Assembly: GCF_000024785.1 (NCBI RefSeq) | Contig: NC_013441.1 | Coordinates: 930,001-994,000 of the forward strand | Reading direction: 5' to 3' | Source of the DNA: Gordonia bronchialis DSM 43247 | GTDB lineage: Bacteria; Actinomycetota; Actinomycetes; Mycobacteriales; Mycobacteriaceae | Length of the DNA: 64,000 nucleotides | Shown: one piece after another, positions 43,127 to 53,879 of the stretch | How positions within the stretch are numbered: position 1 is the first letter of the stretch | Layout of the letters: the number at the start of each line of letters is the position of its first letter | The notes under the pieces: model-generated | Told to the model about the DNA's origin: nothing | The model's input: the letters and a program-made list of their open reading frames with translations, nothing else | Database searches by the model: none | Position numbers and translations under genes: made by a program

Positions 43127-43720
43127 ATGTATGCGCACCAGATCGAGATCGCGGCGGTGACGATGATCGACGTCGCCGCCAAGGTGACCGATGATCAACT
43201 CGACCGTCCGACACCCTGTGGTGACATGCGACTGTCGGGTCTGCTGGGGCACGCGATCGGACTCAGCCTGGCCTTCGCCGCGGCCGGACGCAAGGAATTC
43301 GGTCCGCTGACCGCGACCACCCCCTCGCCCGGCAACGAGACCCTGCCCGACCCGTGGTGGCCCGCGCTGACCGGCAACCTGCGAGAGCTGGTGCGCAGCT
43401 GGGAGGACCGCGCCGCATGGGAGGGAATGACGCAGGCCGGCGGCTTCGACGCCCCGGCCTCGGTGTTGGGAACGGTGGCGCTCAGCGAACTCGTCCTGCA
43501 CGGCTGGGACATCGCGCGGTCCATCGGCGTCGCCTACCCGATTCCCGACGACGTCGCCGCGATCGTCTTCGACTTCCACCATCCGCCGCAGCCACAAGAG
43601 GAACGCGACGGCATGTTCGGGCCCGTCGTCGAGGTTCCCGACGACGCCCCGATCCTCGACCGCACCGTCGGGATCGCCGGGCGTGACCCCTTTTGGCCCC
43701 ATGGCACGCTGGAGGAATGA
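43127..43720 (+). CDS. TIGR03086-type protein, paralogue of 1645-2238
   Basis: 197 residues, DinB/mycothiol maleylpyruvate isomerase-like: RPTPCGDMRLSGLLGHAIGLSLAFAAAG and LSELVLHGWDIARSIG carry the conserved His positions. The C-terminal FGPVVEVPDDAPILDRTVGIAGRDP is the typical TIGR03086 tail. Role unknown; probably a mycothiol- or metal-dependent enzyme. Its leader AAGGACACCCGGATG mirrors that of the divergent VOC gene. The stop overlaps the next gene (ATGA). Confidence 0.8.
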   Translation: MYAHQIEIAAVTMIDVAAKVTDDQLDRPTPCGDMRLSGLLGHAIGLSLAFAAAGRKEFGPLTATTPSPGNETLPDPWWPALTGNLRELVRSWEDRAAWEGMTQAGGFDAPASVLGTVALSELVLHGWDIARSIGVAYPIPDDVAAIVFDFHHPPQPQEERDGMFGPVVEVPDDAPILDRTVGIAGRDPFWPHGTLEE

Positions 43721-44271
43721 CTTCGACGGGCCGGTTGGCACGATCGTCGGCCCTGGTGTGGCCGGCCGCCTGCGTGGCGGGTCTGCTCCTGATCGCCTTC
43801 GCGCAGGTCAAATGGGGCATCTCGGATGAGGGTGTGCAGCCCTCGATCACCGGATTGGGTCGGGTGAGCGTCCCGGGTGCCAGCGCCGACGACGTCGCCT
43901 ACTTCTTCGACGGGCAGACGCGGCGACCCGGACTGTGGGTGGTGATCGCCGGTGCGGTGGTCGCCGTGGCTGCGCTGGCCGGGTGGTTGCGGCGGCAATT
44001 CCGGTGGCCGGCCGCGGTCATCGTCGTCGTGGCCGCGCTGGTGTCGTTGGTGACCGCGGTGTGGACCATCAGCGATCCGGCCGCACGGCTCTTCTCCGAG
44101 CGACTCACCGAGGCCCTCGACCTGGATCTTCCGACGATGCAGCCCGGCTACGGTGTGATCGGCACAGCCGTCGTCGCCGTCGTGTTGGTCGGACTGATGG
44201 TGTTCTGGGTGGCGGTAGGGCGGCGGGCGGACTCGTCCGACCCGATCAGCCGAACCGACGAATCGTCTTGA
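43717..44271 (+). CDS. Conserved membrane protein
   Basis: 184 residues from ATG 43717, overlapping the previous stop. Hydrophobic segments: ALVWPAACVAGLLLIAFAQV, LWVVIAGAVVAVAALAGWL, AAVIVVVAALVSLVTAVWTI and VIGTAVVAVVLVGLMVFWVAV, so about four TM helices with a TM1-TM2 extracellular loop. No enzyme motif. Cotranslated with the TIGR03086 gene. 3' end overlaps the NlpC/P60 gene by 26 bp, convergent. Confidence 0.7.
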   Translation: MTSTGRLARSSALVWPAACVAGLLLIAFAQVKWGISDEGVQPSITGLGRVSVPGASADDVAYFFDGQTRRPGLWVVIAGAVVAVAALAGWLRRQFRWPAAVIVVVAALVSLVTAVWTISDPAARLFSERLTEALDLDLPTMQPGYGVIGTAVVAVVLVGLMVFWVAVGRRADSSDPISRTDESS

Positions 44272-44767
44272 TCGGCGGCATGCCGTCAAGTGGCGTGAAG
44301 CCGATCGGTACCCCGTTGGGTCCGAAGGCGTTGAACACCTGCCCGAACCCGGCATAGATGCCGATGTGGCTGGCGTCGCGCCAGAAGACGATCGCGTCGC
44401 CGGGTGCCAGCGCCGACATCGGGATCGCATGCCCGACGCGGGCCTGCTGCTGGCTCACCCGCGGCAGCCGGATGCCCGCGGTGCCGAAGGCCCACTGGAC
44501 CAAACCCGAGCAATCCCACGAGTTGGGGCCCACCCCACCCCACTTGTACGGCTTGCCGATCTGGGTCATGGCAGCGCTCAACGCCTGCAGCCCCGCCGGG
44601 GTGGGAATCGGGAGGTAGATCTCCACCGAGCCCGACGACCCCGACGACCCGGTGTCGGCGGACGCGACCGGCGCGCCCGCGACGACCGGTGCACCGACCG
44701 CCACACCCGTGGCGCCGATGAGGGCGGCACAGGCCGTGGCGGCCAGACGGGAACGAAGACTCGGCAC
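44246..44767 (-). CDS. Secreted NlpC/P60 peptidoglycan endopeptidase
   Basis: 173 residues from GTG 44767. A signal peptide (RLAATACAALIGATGVAVG, cleaved near ASADT) precedes a single C40 peptidase domain: WDCSGLVQWAFGTAGIRLPRVS with catalytic Cys86, and DASHIGIYAGFGQVF with His134. No SH3 or coiled coil is present, so it is a minimal RipA/RipD-type cell-wall hydrolase. Reading frames upstream of 44767 are rejected because they lack a signal peptide. Confidence 0.86.
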   Translation of the reverse strand: MPSLRSRLAATACAALIGATGVAVGAPVVAGAPVASADTGSSGSSGSVEIYLPIPTPAGLQALSAAMTQIGKPYKWGGVGPNSWDCSGLVQWAFGTAGIRLPRVSQQQARVGHAIPMSALAPGDAIVFWRDASHIGIYAGFGQVFNAFGPNGVPIGFTPLDGMPPIKTIRRFG

Positions 44768-44873
44768 GTGTTCACAGTGACGCAAGTGCCTGATGTGGAC
44801 CTCGAGTAACGGTTGAGATGTTATCGATATGTGACTCGAGGTCCGGCGTGTCCGATGGACCCGACGGCTCGGA

Positions 44874-45281
44874 TCACCAGTAGCCGTCGGGATCGGATTC
44901 GGGCGACTCGGACGGGATGATGCCCTCGGACACACCGTGATCGATGCTCGCCGACAACCGCGGACAGGTCGGCATCATCGCGGTGTTTCCGCCCTCACGA
45001 CGGATTCGCTCGAGCTCGTCGCAGCGTGCCCTCGCCTGCGCATTCCACTGCACACTGGTGTGAAAGGGGCTGGTCTTCTTGACCATCACGCAGGCATGAC
45101 AACTGCGGCACTCGATTTCGGTCATCCCGCCGCGCAGGTAGTGCTCACGATCGCGGGCGGTGGCCTGATGTACCGCTGCCAGTCGGCCCGGGTCGTCGCC
45201 GAAGTCGGGCGCCTTGGCCCAGCCCGACTGTGATTCCGCGATCACCGGTGTGGTCGCGGAATGCTCGGCGGCGCGGGTCAT
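44874..45281 (-). CDS. Rv3527-like small Cys-containing protein downstream of kshA
   Basis: 135 residues from ATG 45281 (MTRAAEHSATT), 4 bp after the kshA stop, thus cotranscribed with kshA from the KstR-controlled promoter. The centre carries IECRSCHACVMVKKTSPFHTSVQWNAQARARCDELERI, a CxxCxxC cluster and a further Cys, suggesting a metal or iron-sulfur site. In M. tuberculosis a similar hypothetical (Rv3527) sits beside kshA. Function unknown; an electron-transfer role with KshA is speculation. Confidence 0.7.
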   Translation of the reverse strand: MTRAAEHSATTPVIAESQSGWAKAPDFGDDPGRLAAVHQATARDREHYLRGGMTEIECRSCHACVMVKKTSPFHTSVQWNAQARARCDELERIRREGGNTAMMPTCPRLSASIDHGVSEGIIPSESPESDPDGYW

Positions 45282-45285
45282 GGCC

Positions 45286-46527
45286 TCAGACCTCGGCCTT
45301 CTCCGAGGTGCCGGTGGAGTCTGCGGCCTCCGATGCGTTCTCGGCGTCCTTGGCCTCTCGCTGGAGTCGCAGGTTCTCCTCGATCTCCACACCCCAGCTC
45401 TCGAGTGCCTTCTCGGTGTCGATCTCGTACTCGAAGCGTCCGGTCATCTCCTCGGAGACGTCGGCCTTGTCCACATAGAACTGCTCATACCAGCGTCGCA
45501 GCTGATAAACCGGGCCGTCCTCCTCGACGAGCAGCGGATTGTCGATGCGGGTCTTGTGTTTCCAGATCTCGACATCCTGCAAGAACCCGACCTCGACGCC
45601 GGCGCTGATCTTCTTGGCCATCTTGTCGGCCTGCTCGGCGGTCAGTCCCTCCGGCACCTTGGCCATCACGCCGTACATCAGCACGAACGAGTTCGCGTCG
45701 ATGGGGTAGTGGCAATTGGTGAGGATCGTCTCGACGGCATAACCGCCGTAGTACTGGATCATCGGGTTGAGCATGTATGACGGTCCGTAATAGGCGGCGA
45801 TCGACTCCAGCCGGCTGTCACCGTAGTTGGTGCCGAGCGTGACATCGGGGCGCCCATGGGAATTCATGTACTGCGCCGCGGTCTCGCCTTCGAAGACGTT
45901 CTTGAAATAGTCGGGCAGGGCGAAGTGCACATAGTAGAAGTGCGCCATGTCCACGACGTTGTCGATGATCTCGCGGCAGTTGGCGCCCTCGATGACGATG
46001 CGATTCCACGTCCAGCCGGTCCACTCCGACGACCCGACCTCATCGAGCGCCGGGATGATGCAGTCCTCGGGCGGCGGATCACCCTCCGGATCGTTGTAGA
46101 CGAAGACCTGAGCATTGCGGATCATCGTCGGCCACGATCGGGTCTTGGCCAGCTTGGGGTTCCGTTTCGCGTAGGGCACACCGGCGCATCGGCCGTTGCC
46201 CTTCCACAGCCAGCCGTGGAACGGACAGGCGACGTTGCCGTCGTCCTTGATACTGCCCTGCGAAAGATCGCCGCCCATGTGTCGGCAATAGGCGTCGAGC
46301 ACGTTGACCTTGACCTCGTCACCACCGGCGCGGGTGACCCAGACGACCAGTTTGGTGCCGAAGATGTGGATCGAATGGGGCTGCCCGTCGTCGAACTCCT
46401 CGACGAGACCGAGGCAGTGCCATCCCCGGGCGAAGCGGGTGGGTGGCGCCCCGGTGTCGATCTCCCGGATACCGGGCTCGTCGCCCGTGTGTACCGAACC
46501 GATCGCCGTATCAGGTGTCGCCGACAT
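45286..46527 (-). CDS. kshA: 3-ketosteroid 9alpha-hydroxylase oxygenase KshA
   Basis: 413 residues. Rieske centre: CRHMGGD (Cys81, His83) and CPFHGW (Cys101, His104). Mononuclear iron site: NVVDMAHFYYVHF (Asp193, His196, His201). The C-terminal tail (DAENASEAADSTG) is acidic and variable. KshA hydroxylates C9 of 3-ketosteroids; with KstD this opens ring B. Its reductase KshB is not in this window. Divergent from hsaA; a KstR operator lies 70 bp upstream. Confidence 0.94.
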   Translation of the reverse strand: MSATPDTAIGSVHTGDEPGIREIDTGAPPTRFARGWHCLGLVEEFDDGQPHSIHIFGTKLVVWVTRAGGDEVKVNVLDAYCRHMGGDLSQGSIKDDGNVACPFHGWLWKGNGRCAGVPYAKRNPKLAKTRSWPTMIRNAQVFVYNDPEGDPPPEDCIIPALDEVGSSEWTGWTWNRIVIEGANCREIIDNVVDMAHFYYVHFALPDYFKNVFEGETAAQYMNSHGRPDVTLGTNYGDSRLESIAAYYGPSYMLNPMIQYYGGYAVETILTNCHYPIDANSFVLMYGVMAKVPEGLTAEQADKMAKKISAGVEVGFLQDVEIWKHKTRIDNPLLVEEDGPVYQLRRWYEQFYVDKADVSEEMTGRFEYEIDTEKALESWGVEIEENLRLQREAKDAENASEAADSTGTSEKAEV

Positions 46528-46596
46528 CCGTGTCTCCTGTCATTCGACTCGCGTGGGCTGGATCCGCAGACATGAGCGGACCGCATGAGCTAATAC

Positions 46597-46610
46597 TAGA
46601 ACATGTTTCA
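46597..46610. promoter_or_regulatory. KstR operator upstream of kshA
   Basis: TAGAACATGTTTCA fits TnnAACnnGTTnnA; it begins 70 bp upstream of the kshA ATG. It is one of two sites in the 241-bp kshA/hsaA divergent region. Confidence 0.87.
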
Positions 46611-46688
46611 ATTGTGATCGAGCGATCGGCACGGATGGTGCTGATCTGCGCTGGTACTGGCACCAAAGGCCCAGTACTCGACATAAAT

Positions 46689-46702
46689 GAGAACGTGTTC
46701 TA
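46689..46702. promoter_or_regulatory. KstR operator upstream of hsaA (one mismatch)
   Basis: GAGAACGTGTTCTA keeps AACnnGTTnnA and the symmetric AGAAC...GTTCT, with G for the first T. It ends 67 bp before the hsaA start. With the site at 46597 (92 bp apart) each divergent promoter has its own operator. Confidence 0.82.
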
Positions 46703-46768
46703 ATCTCAAGTCTGACGAGTAACACGGCCGGCCACCGAGGCCGGCGACAACGAGTAGGAGCGGGCGAG

Positions 46769-48921
<2,153 letters not shown>

Positions 48922-48922
48922 T

Positions 48923-49495
48923 ATGACCCGCACCCCCTACGGATCGGCAGAGTTCGATTCCCGTCAGTTCCGCACCGCGATGGGGCAGTTCTGCACCGGG
49001 GTCACCGTCATCACCACCCTCGACGACGACGGACGGCCCGTCGGATTCGCCTGCCAGTCGTTTGCCGCCCTGTCACTCGACCCGCCACTGGTTCTCTTCT
49101 GCCCCAAGAAGACCTCACGGAGCTGGCCGGTCATCGAACGATCCGGCAAGTTCTGCGTGAACGTCCTGTCCAACCGGCAGCAGGACGTCAGTGCCGCCTT
49201 CGGGGCGCCCGGTGACGACAAGTTCGCCGGCGTCACCTGGGATCCGTCACCGGCCGGGCTGCCGGTTATCCGGCACGCGCTGACCTGGGTGGAGTGCGAC
49301 GTCGCGCGTGTCACCGACGGTGGCGACCACCACATCGTGATCGGCCGCGCGCTCACCCTCGGTGAAGTCCTGCAGGACAAGCCACTGCTGTTCTATCGCG
49401 GCGGATACCTGTCGACCGAGCATCCGCGCGTCACTCCCGCGCAAGCGGAACTGGAGAACTTTCTCACCTGGACCGGAGGAGACACCTGGTTATGA
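48923..49495 (+). CDS. hsaB: HsaB, flavin reductase component of 3-HSA monooxygenase
   Basis: 190 residues from ATG 48923 (MTRTPYGSAEFDSRQFRTAMGQF); an in-frame ATG at 48893 within hsaC would add ten residues and cannot be excluded. Flavin reductase-like split-barrel: QFCTGVTVITTLDDDGRPVGFACQSFAALSLDPPLVLFCPKKTSRSW and GGDHHIVIGRALTL, LLFYRGGYL. Supplies reduced flavin to HsaA. Stop overlaps the next ATG. Confidence 0.92.
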   Translation: MTRTPYGSAEFDSRQFRTAMGQFCTGVTVITTLDDDGRPVGFACQSFAALSLDPPLVLFCPKKTSRSWPVIERSGKFCVNVLSNRQQDVSAAFGAPGDDKFAGVTWDPSPAGLPVIRHALTWVECDVARVTDGGDHHIVIGRALTLGEVLQDKPLLFYRGGYLSTEHPRVTPAQAELENFLTWTGGDTWL

Positions 49496-50703
49496 GTTCG
49501 GCTGTCGACACACCCGTTTCCGTCACCCGCCCCAGCGACGTCACGAAGCCGCTCACCGACGCCATCGCCGCGGCCGAGGCACTGATCGCATCGGCCGAAT
49601 TCGTGGAGAGCGAACAGGATCTCGCCGAGGGCTACGACTACCTGGCCGGCAGTATCGCGGCAGTTGTGCAGTTGGTGCGTTCGCGCCAGCCGAGTCACCC
49701 GAACTTCATCACCTCCACCGGGCCGTCGACGAAGATGGCTCTGGACAACCCGGACACGCTGTACTACCACGCCGACATCGAGAGTGGTGGAACCTATCTG
49801 GTGCGCGGACACCGGGGCAACACCGCCGATCTCAGCTTCCAGGTGCTGCGTGGTGACTACACGCCGTCGGAGGTCCCCGGCGGGGACGACGCCTTCGACG
49901 ACCGGCGTATCCCGATCGACGCCGACGGCAACTTCGAGATCACCTTCGGGCCACCCGTCGACTCGCCCGCAGACGGCTATTTCGTGCTGGGAGAGGGTGC
50001 GTCGATGCTCGCGGTCCGCGAGGTCTACTCGGACTGGGCCGCGCAGAAGGGTTCGATCTCCATCGAACGCGTGGACACCATCGGCACCGCCCCCGACGAG
50101 CCGGACCTGGCGCGGGTGATGAAACGCTATGCGACGGCGGGCAAGATGCTGACCGCGCGGATCAACACCTGGTTCAACTTTCCCAAGTGGTTCTATCTCG
50201 ACGAGCCGGTGAACACCTTCACCGCACCGCGACTGACACCGGGCGGACTGGCCACGCAGTTCTCGTCTGTCGGTCACTTCCGGCTGGCCGACGACGAGGC
50301 GATGATCATCACGGTGCCGAAATCCGATGCGCCGTACCAGGGTTTCCAGCTCGGCTCGATGTGGTACATCTCGCTCGACTACGTGAACCATCAGACGAGC
50401 CTGAATTCTGCTCAGGCACAGGTCGATCCGGATGGGATGATCCGGATGGTGGTATCGAGGCGAAATCCCGGGGTGGCCAATTGGATCGAGACCACCGGCC
50501 GAACCACGGGCATCCTGCAGTTCCGTTGGCAGCGCGTCGACGCCCCGGTCCGCCCGGAGGACGGGCCGACCGCGCAGGTCGTCGGCGTCGACGATGTGCC
50601 GGCCCATCTGCCGTATCTCGAACACAATCGGATCGATGACGCCGGCTGGCGGGAACGGATCGCGGCGCGACAACGCGCATTCGCGGAGAGGATGCTGGGA
50701 TGA
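49492..50703 (+). CDS. DUF1214-type protein, Rv3531c-like
   Basis: 403 residues, soluble, beta-rich, with a C-terminal DUF1214-like region (MIITVPKSDAPYQGFQLGSMWYISLDYVNHQTSLNSAQAQVDPDG, then VSRRNPGVANWIET). In mycobacteria a protein of this type (Rv3531c) precedes an SDR (Rv3530c) and a sulfotransferase-like protein (Rv3529c) inside the KstR regulon; the same order follows here. Reaction unknown. Overlaps hsaB and the SDR gene by 4 bp each. Confidence 0.8.
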   Translation: MSSAVDTPVSVTRPSDVTKPLTDAIAAAEALIASAEFVESEQDLAEGYDYLAGSIAAVVQLVRSRQPSHPNFITSTGPSTKMALDNPDTLYYHADIESGGTYLVRGHRGNTADLSFQVLRGDYTPSEVPGGDDAFDDRRIPIDADGNFEITFGPPVDSPADGYFVLGEGASMLAVREVYSDWAAQKGSISIERVDTIGTAPDEPDLARVMKRYATAGKMLTARINTWFNFPKWFYLDEPVNTFTAPRLTPGGLATQFSSVGHFRLADDEAMIITVPKSDAPYQGFQLGSMWYISLDYVNHQTSLNSAQAQVDPDGMIRMVVSRRNPGVANWIETTGRTTGILQFRWQRVDAPVRPEDGPTAQVVGVDDVPAHLPYLEHNRIDDAGWRERIAARQRAFAERMLG

Positions 50704-51482
50704 GCGGCTTGCTCGACGGCAAGATCGTCGTCGTCTCCGGCGTCGGCCCGGGCCTGGGCCGATCGATCTGTCTGCGTGCGGCCGCGGCCGGCGCGACGGT
50801 GGTGCTGGCTGCACGCACCGAGTCACGGTTGAAAGAGGTTGCCGCCGAGGTGGATGCCGCCGGCGGTACCTCGCAGGTGGTACCCACCGACATCACCGAC
50901 GATGACGCGGTGGGCTCGCTGGTGCGCTCGGTGATCGCCGAATTCGGCCGTGCCGATGTGGTGGTCAACAACGCCTTTGCCCTGCCGTCGATGAAACCGT
51001 TGGCTCGCACCGACTTCGAGCAGATCGCCGCCAGTCTCGATCTCACCGTGCTGGGCACGCTGCGGGTCATCAAGGCGTTCACCAAGACGCTCTCGGAGTC
51101 CCGGGGTGCGATCGTCAACATCAACTCGATGGTCATCCGTCATTCCGAACCGCGTTACGGCAGCTACAAACTGGCCAAGTCGGCGTTGTTGGCGATGTCG
51201 CAGACCTTGGCAACCGAGCTGGGCGACAAGGGGATTCGCATCAACACGGTGGCCCCGGGCTATATCTGGGATGACCAGCTGAAGTGGTACTTCGGCGAGG
51301 TCGCCAAGAAGTACGGCATCACTCCCGAGCAGGTCTACGAGCAGACCGCCGCCAAGTCTGATCTGAAGCGATTGCCCGAACCCGACGAGATCGCCGAGGC
51401 GGTGGTCTTCTTGGCGTCGCCGATGGCGAGCGCGATCACCGGGCACACCCTGGACGTGAATTGCGGTGAATACCATGACTAG
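50700..51482 (+). CDS. Short-chain dehydrogenase, Rv3530c-like
   Basis: 260 residues, classical SDR: VVVSGVGPGLGRSICLRAAAAG (cofactor loop GxGxGLG), TDITDDDAV, VNNAF, the catalytic INSMVIRHSEPRYGSYKLAKSALLAM (Ser, Tyr, Lys) and INTVAPGYIWDD. VNNAF replaces the usual NNAG. Position in the hsa operon and similarity of order to Rv3530c suggest oxidation or reduction of a steroid or ring-fragment hydroxyl; substrate unknown. Confidence 0.86.
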   Translation: MSGLLDGKIVVVSGVGPGLGRSICLRAAAAGATVVLAARTESRLKEVAAEVDAAGGTSQVVPTDITDDDAVGSLVRSVIAEFGRADVVVNNAFALPSMKPLARTDFEQIAASLDLTVLGTLRVIKAFTKTLSESRGAIVNINSMVIRHSEPRYGSYKLAKSALLAMSQTLATELGDKGIRINTVAPGYIWDDQLKWYFGEVAKKYGITPEQVYEQTAAKSDLKRLPEPDEIAEAVVFLASPMASAITGHTLDVNCGEYHD

Positions 51483-52635
51483 CACCGCCTCGGTGGGCGC
51501 TGGAGCGCCCCGCACGAGTGTGGGGACCGTCGAGGATCTGCACGCCTCGGCCACTCGGGCGACCGGGCTCGACGACTTCGGTGATGACGCCTATCTCGAG
51601 CCGCTGGCGATCCTGTTGGATTCGTACAAGAACGAGGCCGGGCTGACCAAACTGGGCAGCAAGATGTTTCGGTTCTTCCTCAAGGGTGCGCTGATCGCGC
51701 GACTGCTCAGCGAGGCAGCCTGGAAGGCCAACCCCGGCCAGACCGACGTCGAGATCCGCCGGCCGATCTTCGTCACCGGGCTGCCCCGCACCGGCACCAC
51801 CGCGTTGCACCGGTTGCTGACCGCCGACCCCGCTCATCAGGGACTCGAGATGTGGTTGGCGGAGTTCCCGCAGCCCCGTCCGCCCCGCGACGCCTGGGCC
51901 GATAATCCGGTGTATCAGCAGATCGACGCGGGACTGGCTCAGCATCATGTGGAGAATCCCGAGTTCATGGGCGTGCACTACATGGATGCCGCCGAGGTCG
52001 AGGAGTGCTGGCAGTTGTTGCGGCAGAGCGTGATGTCGATCTCCTACGAATCCCTGGCGTATCTGCCGACGTACTCGCGTTGGCTGTCCGAGCAGGATTG
52101 GACGCCGGCCTACCTGCGGCACAAGCGGAACCTGCAGATGATCGGACTCAACGACCCGGACAAACGCTGGGTGCTCAAGAATCCGAGCCACCTGTTCGCC
52201 CTCGATGCCTTGATGGCAGCCTACCCCGATGCCTTGGTGATCCAGACGCATCGGGCGCCGAGCACGATCATCGCCTCGATGTGCAGCCTCGCCGAGCAGG
52301 CGACGCCGGGTTGGTCGACGACCTTCGTCGGCGACACCATCGGGGATACCCAGCTGGAACTCTGGTCCCGTGGGTTGCGCGAGTTCTCCTCGGCACGAGC
52401 ACGTTACGACCAGTCCCAGTTCGTCGACGTCGACTTCGCGGATTTGCGCAACGACCCGATGGGCACGGTCGAACGGGTCTACTCCGCGTTGGGGGAGCCG
52501 ATGTCCGACGACGCCCGCGCCGCGGTGACGGCCCTCGACGAGGAGAGCAAGACCGGCGCCCGCAAACCCCAGCACCGCTATCAGCTCGCCGATTACGGTC
52601 TTGACGAGGCGAGGGTTGTGGCGGCGTTCGACTAG
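51475..52635 (+). CDS. Sulfotransferase-family protein, Rv3529c-like
   Basis: 386 residues from ATG 51475 (MTSTASVGAG); GTG 51466 is an alternative, and both overlap the SDR stop. The PAPS 5'-phosphosulfate loop FVTGLPRTGTTALHRLL lies near residue 100, RWVLKNPSHLFALDAL provides the core, and VIQTHRAPSTIIASMCSL the 3'-phosphate contact. Last gene of the KstR-controlled hsa operon. Mycobacterial homologues are induced on cholesterol, but a sulfated substrate is not established. PAPS would come from CysD/CysNC encoded 6 kb away. Confidence 0.86.
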   Translation: MTSTASVGAGAPRTSVGTVEDLHASATRATGLDDFGDDAYLEPLAILLDSYKNEAGLTKLGSKMFRFFLKGALIARLLSEAAWKANPGQTDVEIRRPIFVTGLPRTGTTALHRLLTADPAHQGLEMWLAEFPQPRPPRDAWADNPVYQQIDAGLAQHHVENPEFMGVHYMDAAEVEECWQLLRQSVMSISYESLAYLPTYSRWLSEQDWTPAYLRHKRNLQMIGLNDPDKRWVLKNPSHLFALDALMAAYPDALVIQTHRAPSTIIASMCSLAEQATPGWSTTFVGDTIGDTQLELWSRGLREFSSARARYDQSQFVDVDFADLRNDPMGTVERVYSALGEPMSDDARAAVTALDEESKTGARKPQHRYQLADYGLDEARVVAAFD

Positions 52636-52684
52636 CCCTCGATTGGGAGGAATGCCAACACGACACGGAGTGTCGTTCGATAGA

Positions 52685-52744
52685 AACCGCGTTTCACGTC
52701 AGAAACTCTGTTCACAAACCAGGTTTCTGACGAGAGACGCGGTT
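52685..52744. terminator. Bidirectional hairpin between convergent hsa and fadE operons
   Basis: Arms 52685-52706 and 52723-52744 (22 bases each) pair at 20 of 22 positions around a 16-base loop (start AACCGCGTTTC, end GAGACGCGGTT). It fills the 122-bp gap between the sulfotransferase stop and the fadE33 stop, where two convergent transcripts meet. No clear U tract, so termination is inferred from position and stability. Confidence 0.6.
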
Positions 52745-52757
52745 GCTGTGTTGCGCC

Positions 52758-53879
52758 TTACCCGTTGGCGGTGCTGCGTAGTGCGGCCACCGCTCGTGCC
52801 ACCGCCTGGTGCGGTGCGCCAAGCAGCTGGGCGCTGCCGTGCGCCCGTTTGAAATACAGCTGAATGTCGTGTTCCCAGGTGATGCCGATGCCGCCGTGGA
52901 GTTGGATCGCTTCACCGGTCACCGACTTGAATGCCTCTGAACAGTAAACGTGTGCGGCGACAGCGAGTTCGTCGGCAGCCGGGTCGCCGGTCACGACCGC
53001 GTCGACGGCGGCCCGCGAGATAGAGCGAGCGGTCTCCACCTGGACGTACATGTCGGCTATTCGGTGTTTGAGCGCCTGGAAGGAGCCGATGGTCCGGCCG
53101 AACTGCTTGCGGGCCTTGGTGTATTCGACGGTGCGGTCCAGTGCGGCTTGCGCTCCGCCGACTTGTTCGGCCGACAGCAGGGCCCACGCGATGGTGCGCA
53201 ACCGATGTGGGAGATCTCCTGGCGCCGCGATGGTGGCGGACGGAGCTTCGTCGAAGTGCACCGCACCGAGGGGACGGGTCGGGTCCATGGTGGGGAGCGG
53301 CGTGACGGAGACGCCGTCGGCGGTGGTGTCCACTGCGTGCAGGGTCACCTGTTCGCCGCTCGATGCGAAGACCAAAAGGGTATCCGCGGCCTCGCCATCC
53401 ACGACGTAATGGGCTGTGCCGGTGAGGAGTCCGGCGTCAGCGCGGACGCCGATGCGTTCCCAGCCGGTTGCGTCCGCCCAGCACACCGCAGCGATGCGCT
53501 CACCCGACGCCAGGTGCGGCAGGAGTCGTTGTGAGGTGTCGGCATCGTCGGCGAGCAAGATCGTCGCGGTTGCGAGCACAGCCGAACCGAAGACGGGCAC
53601 CGGTGACAACGCGCTCCCGAGCTCTTCGAGGACGGCCGCGGTTTCGGCGAACGTCGCACCCGCGCCGCCGTACTCCTCGGGGATCGGCAGAGCGGCAACA
53701 CCGATTTCGGTGCACAGCGTGCGCCACAGGTCACGGTCCATCCGCGGGGTGCCACGCATCGCCGAGCGCACCGACGCCGAATCACCGCGCCGCTTGATCA
53801 GTTCCCGGATCGCTTCGGCGAGGGCCTCGCGTTCCTCGGCCGAGACAGCCTGGCCGGTCGTGGTGTCGGCGGTCAGCAC
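52758..53879 (-). CDS. fadE33: Acyl-CoA dehydrogenase, FadE33-like
   Basis: 373 residues from GTG 53879 (VLTADTTTGQAVSAEEREAL), which overlaps the fadE32 stop. Small-type acyl-CoA dehydrogenase: IPEEYGGAGATFAETAAVLEELG, EYTKARKQFGRTIGSFQALKHRIADMYV and AIQLHGGIGITWEHDIQLYFKRAH. FadE31, FadE32 and FadE33 in M. tuberculosis act on C/D-ring thioesters under KstR2. Assignment among the three is by order and size, so the exact symbol is tentative. Confidence 0.78.
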   Translation of the reverse strand: MLTADTTTGQAVSAEEREALAEAIRELIKRRGDSASVRSAMRGTPRMDRDLWRTLCTEIGVAALPIPEEYGGAGATFAETAAVLEELGSALSPVPVFGSAVLATATILLADDADTSQRLLPHLASGERIAAVCWADATGWERIGVRADAGLLTGTAHYVVDGEAADTLLVFASSGEQVTLHAVDTTADGVSVTPLPTMDPTRPLGAVHFDEAPSATIAAPGDLPHRLRTIAWALLSAEQVGGAQAALDRTVEYTKARKQFGRTIGSFQALKHRIADMYVQVETARSISRAAVDAVVTGDPAADELAVAAHVYCSEAFKSVTGEAIQLHGGIGITWEHDIQLYFKRAHGSAQLLGAPHQAVARAVAALRSTANG

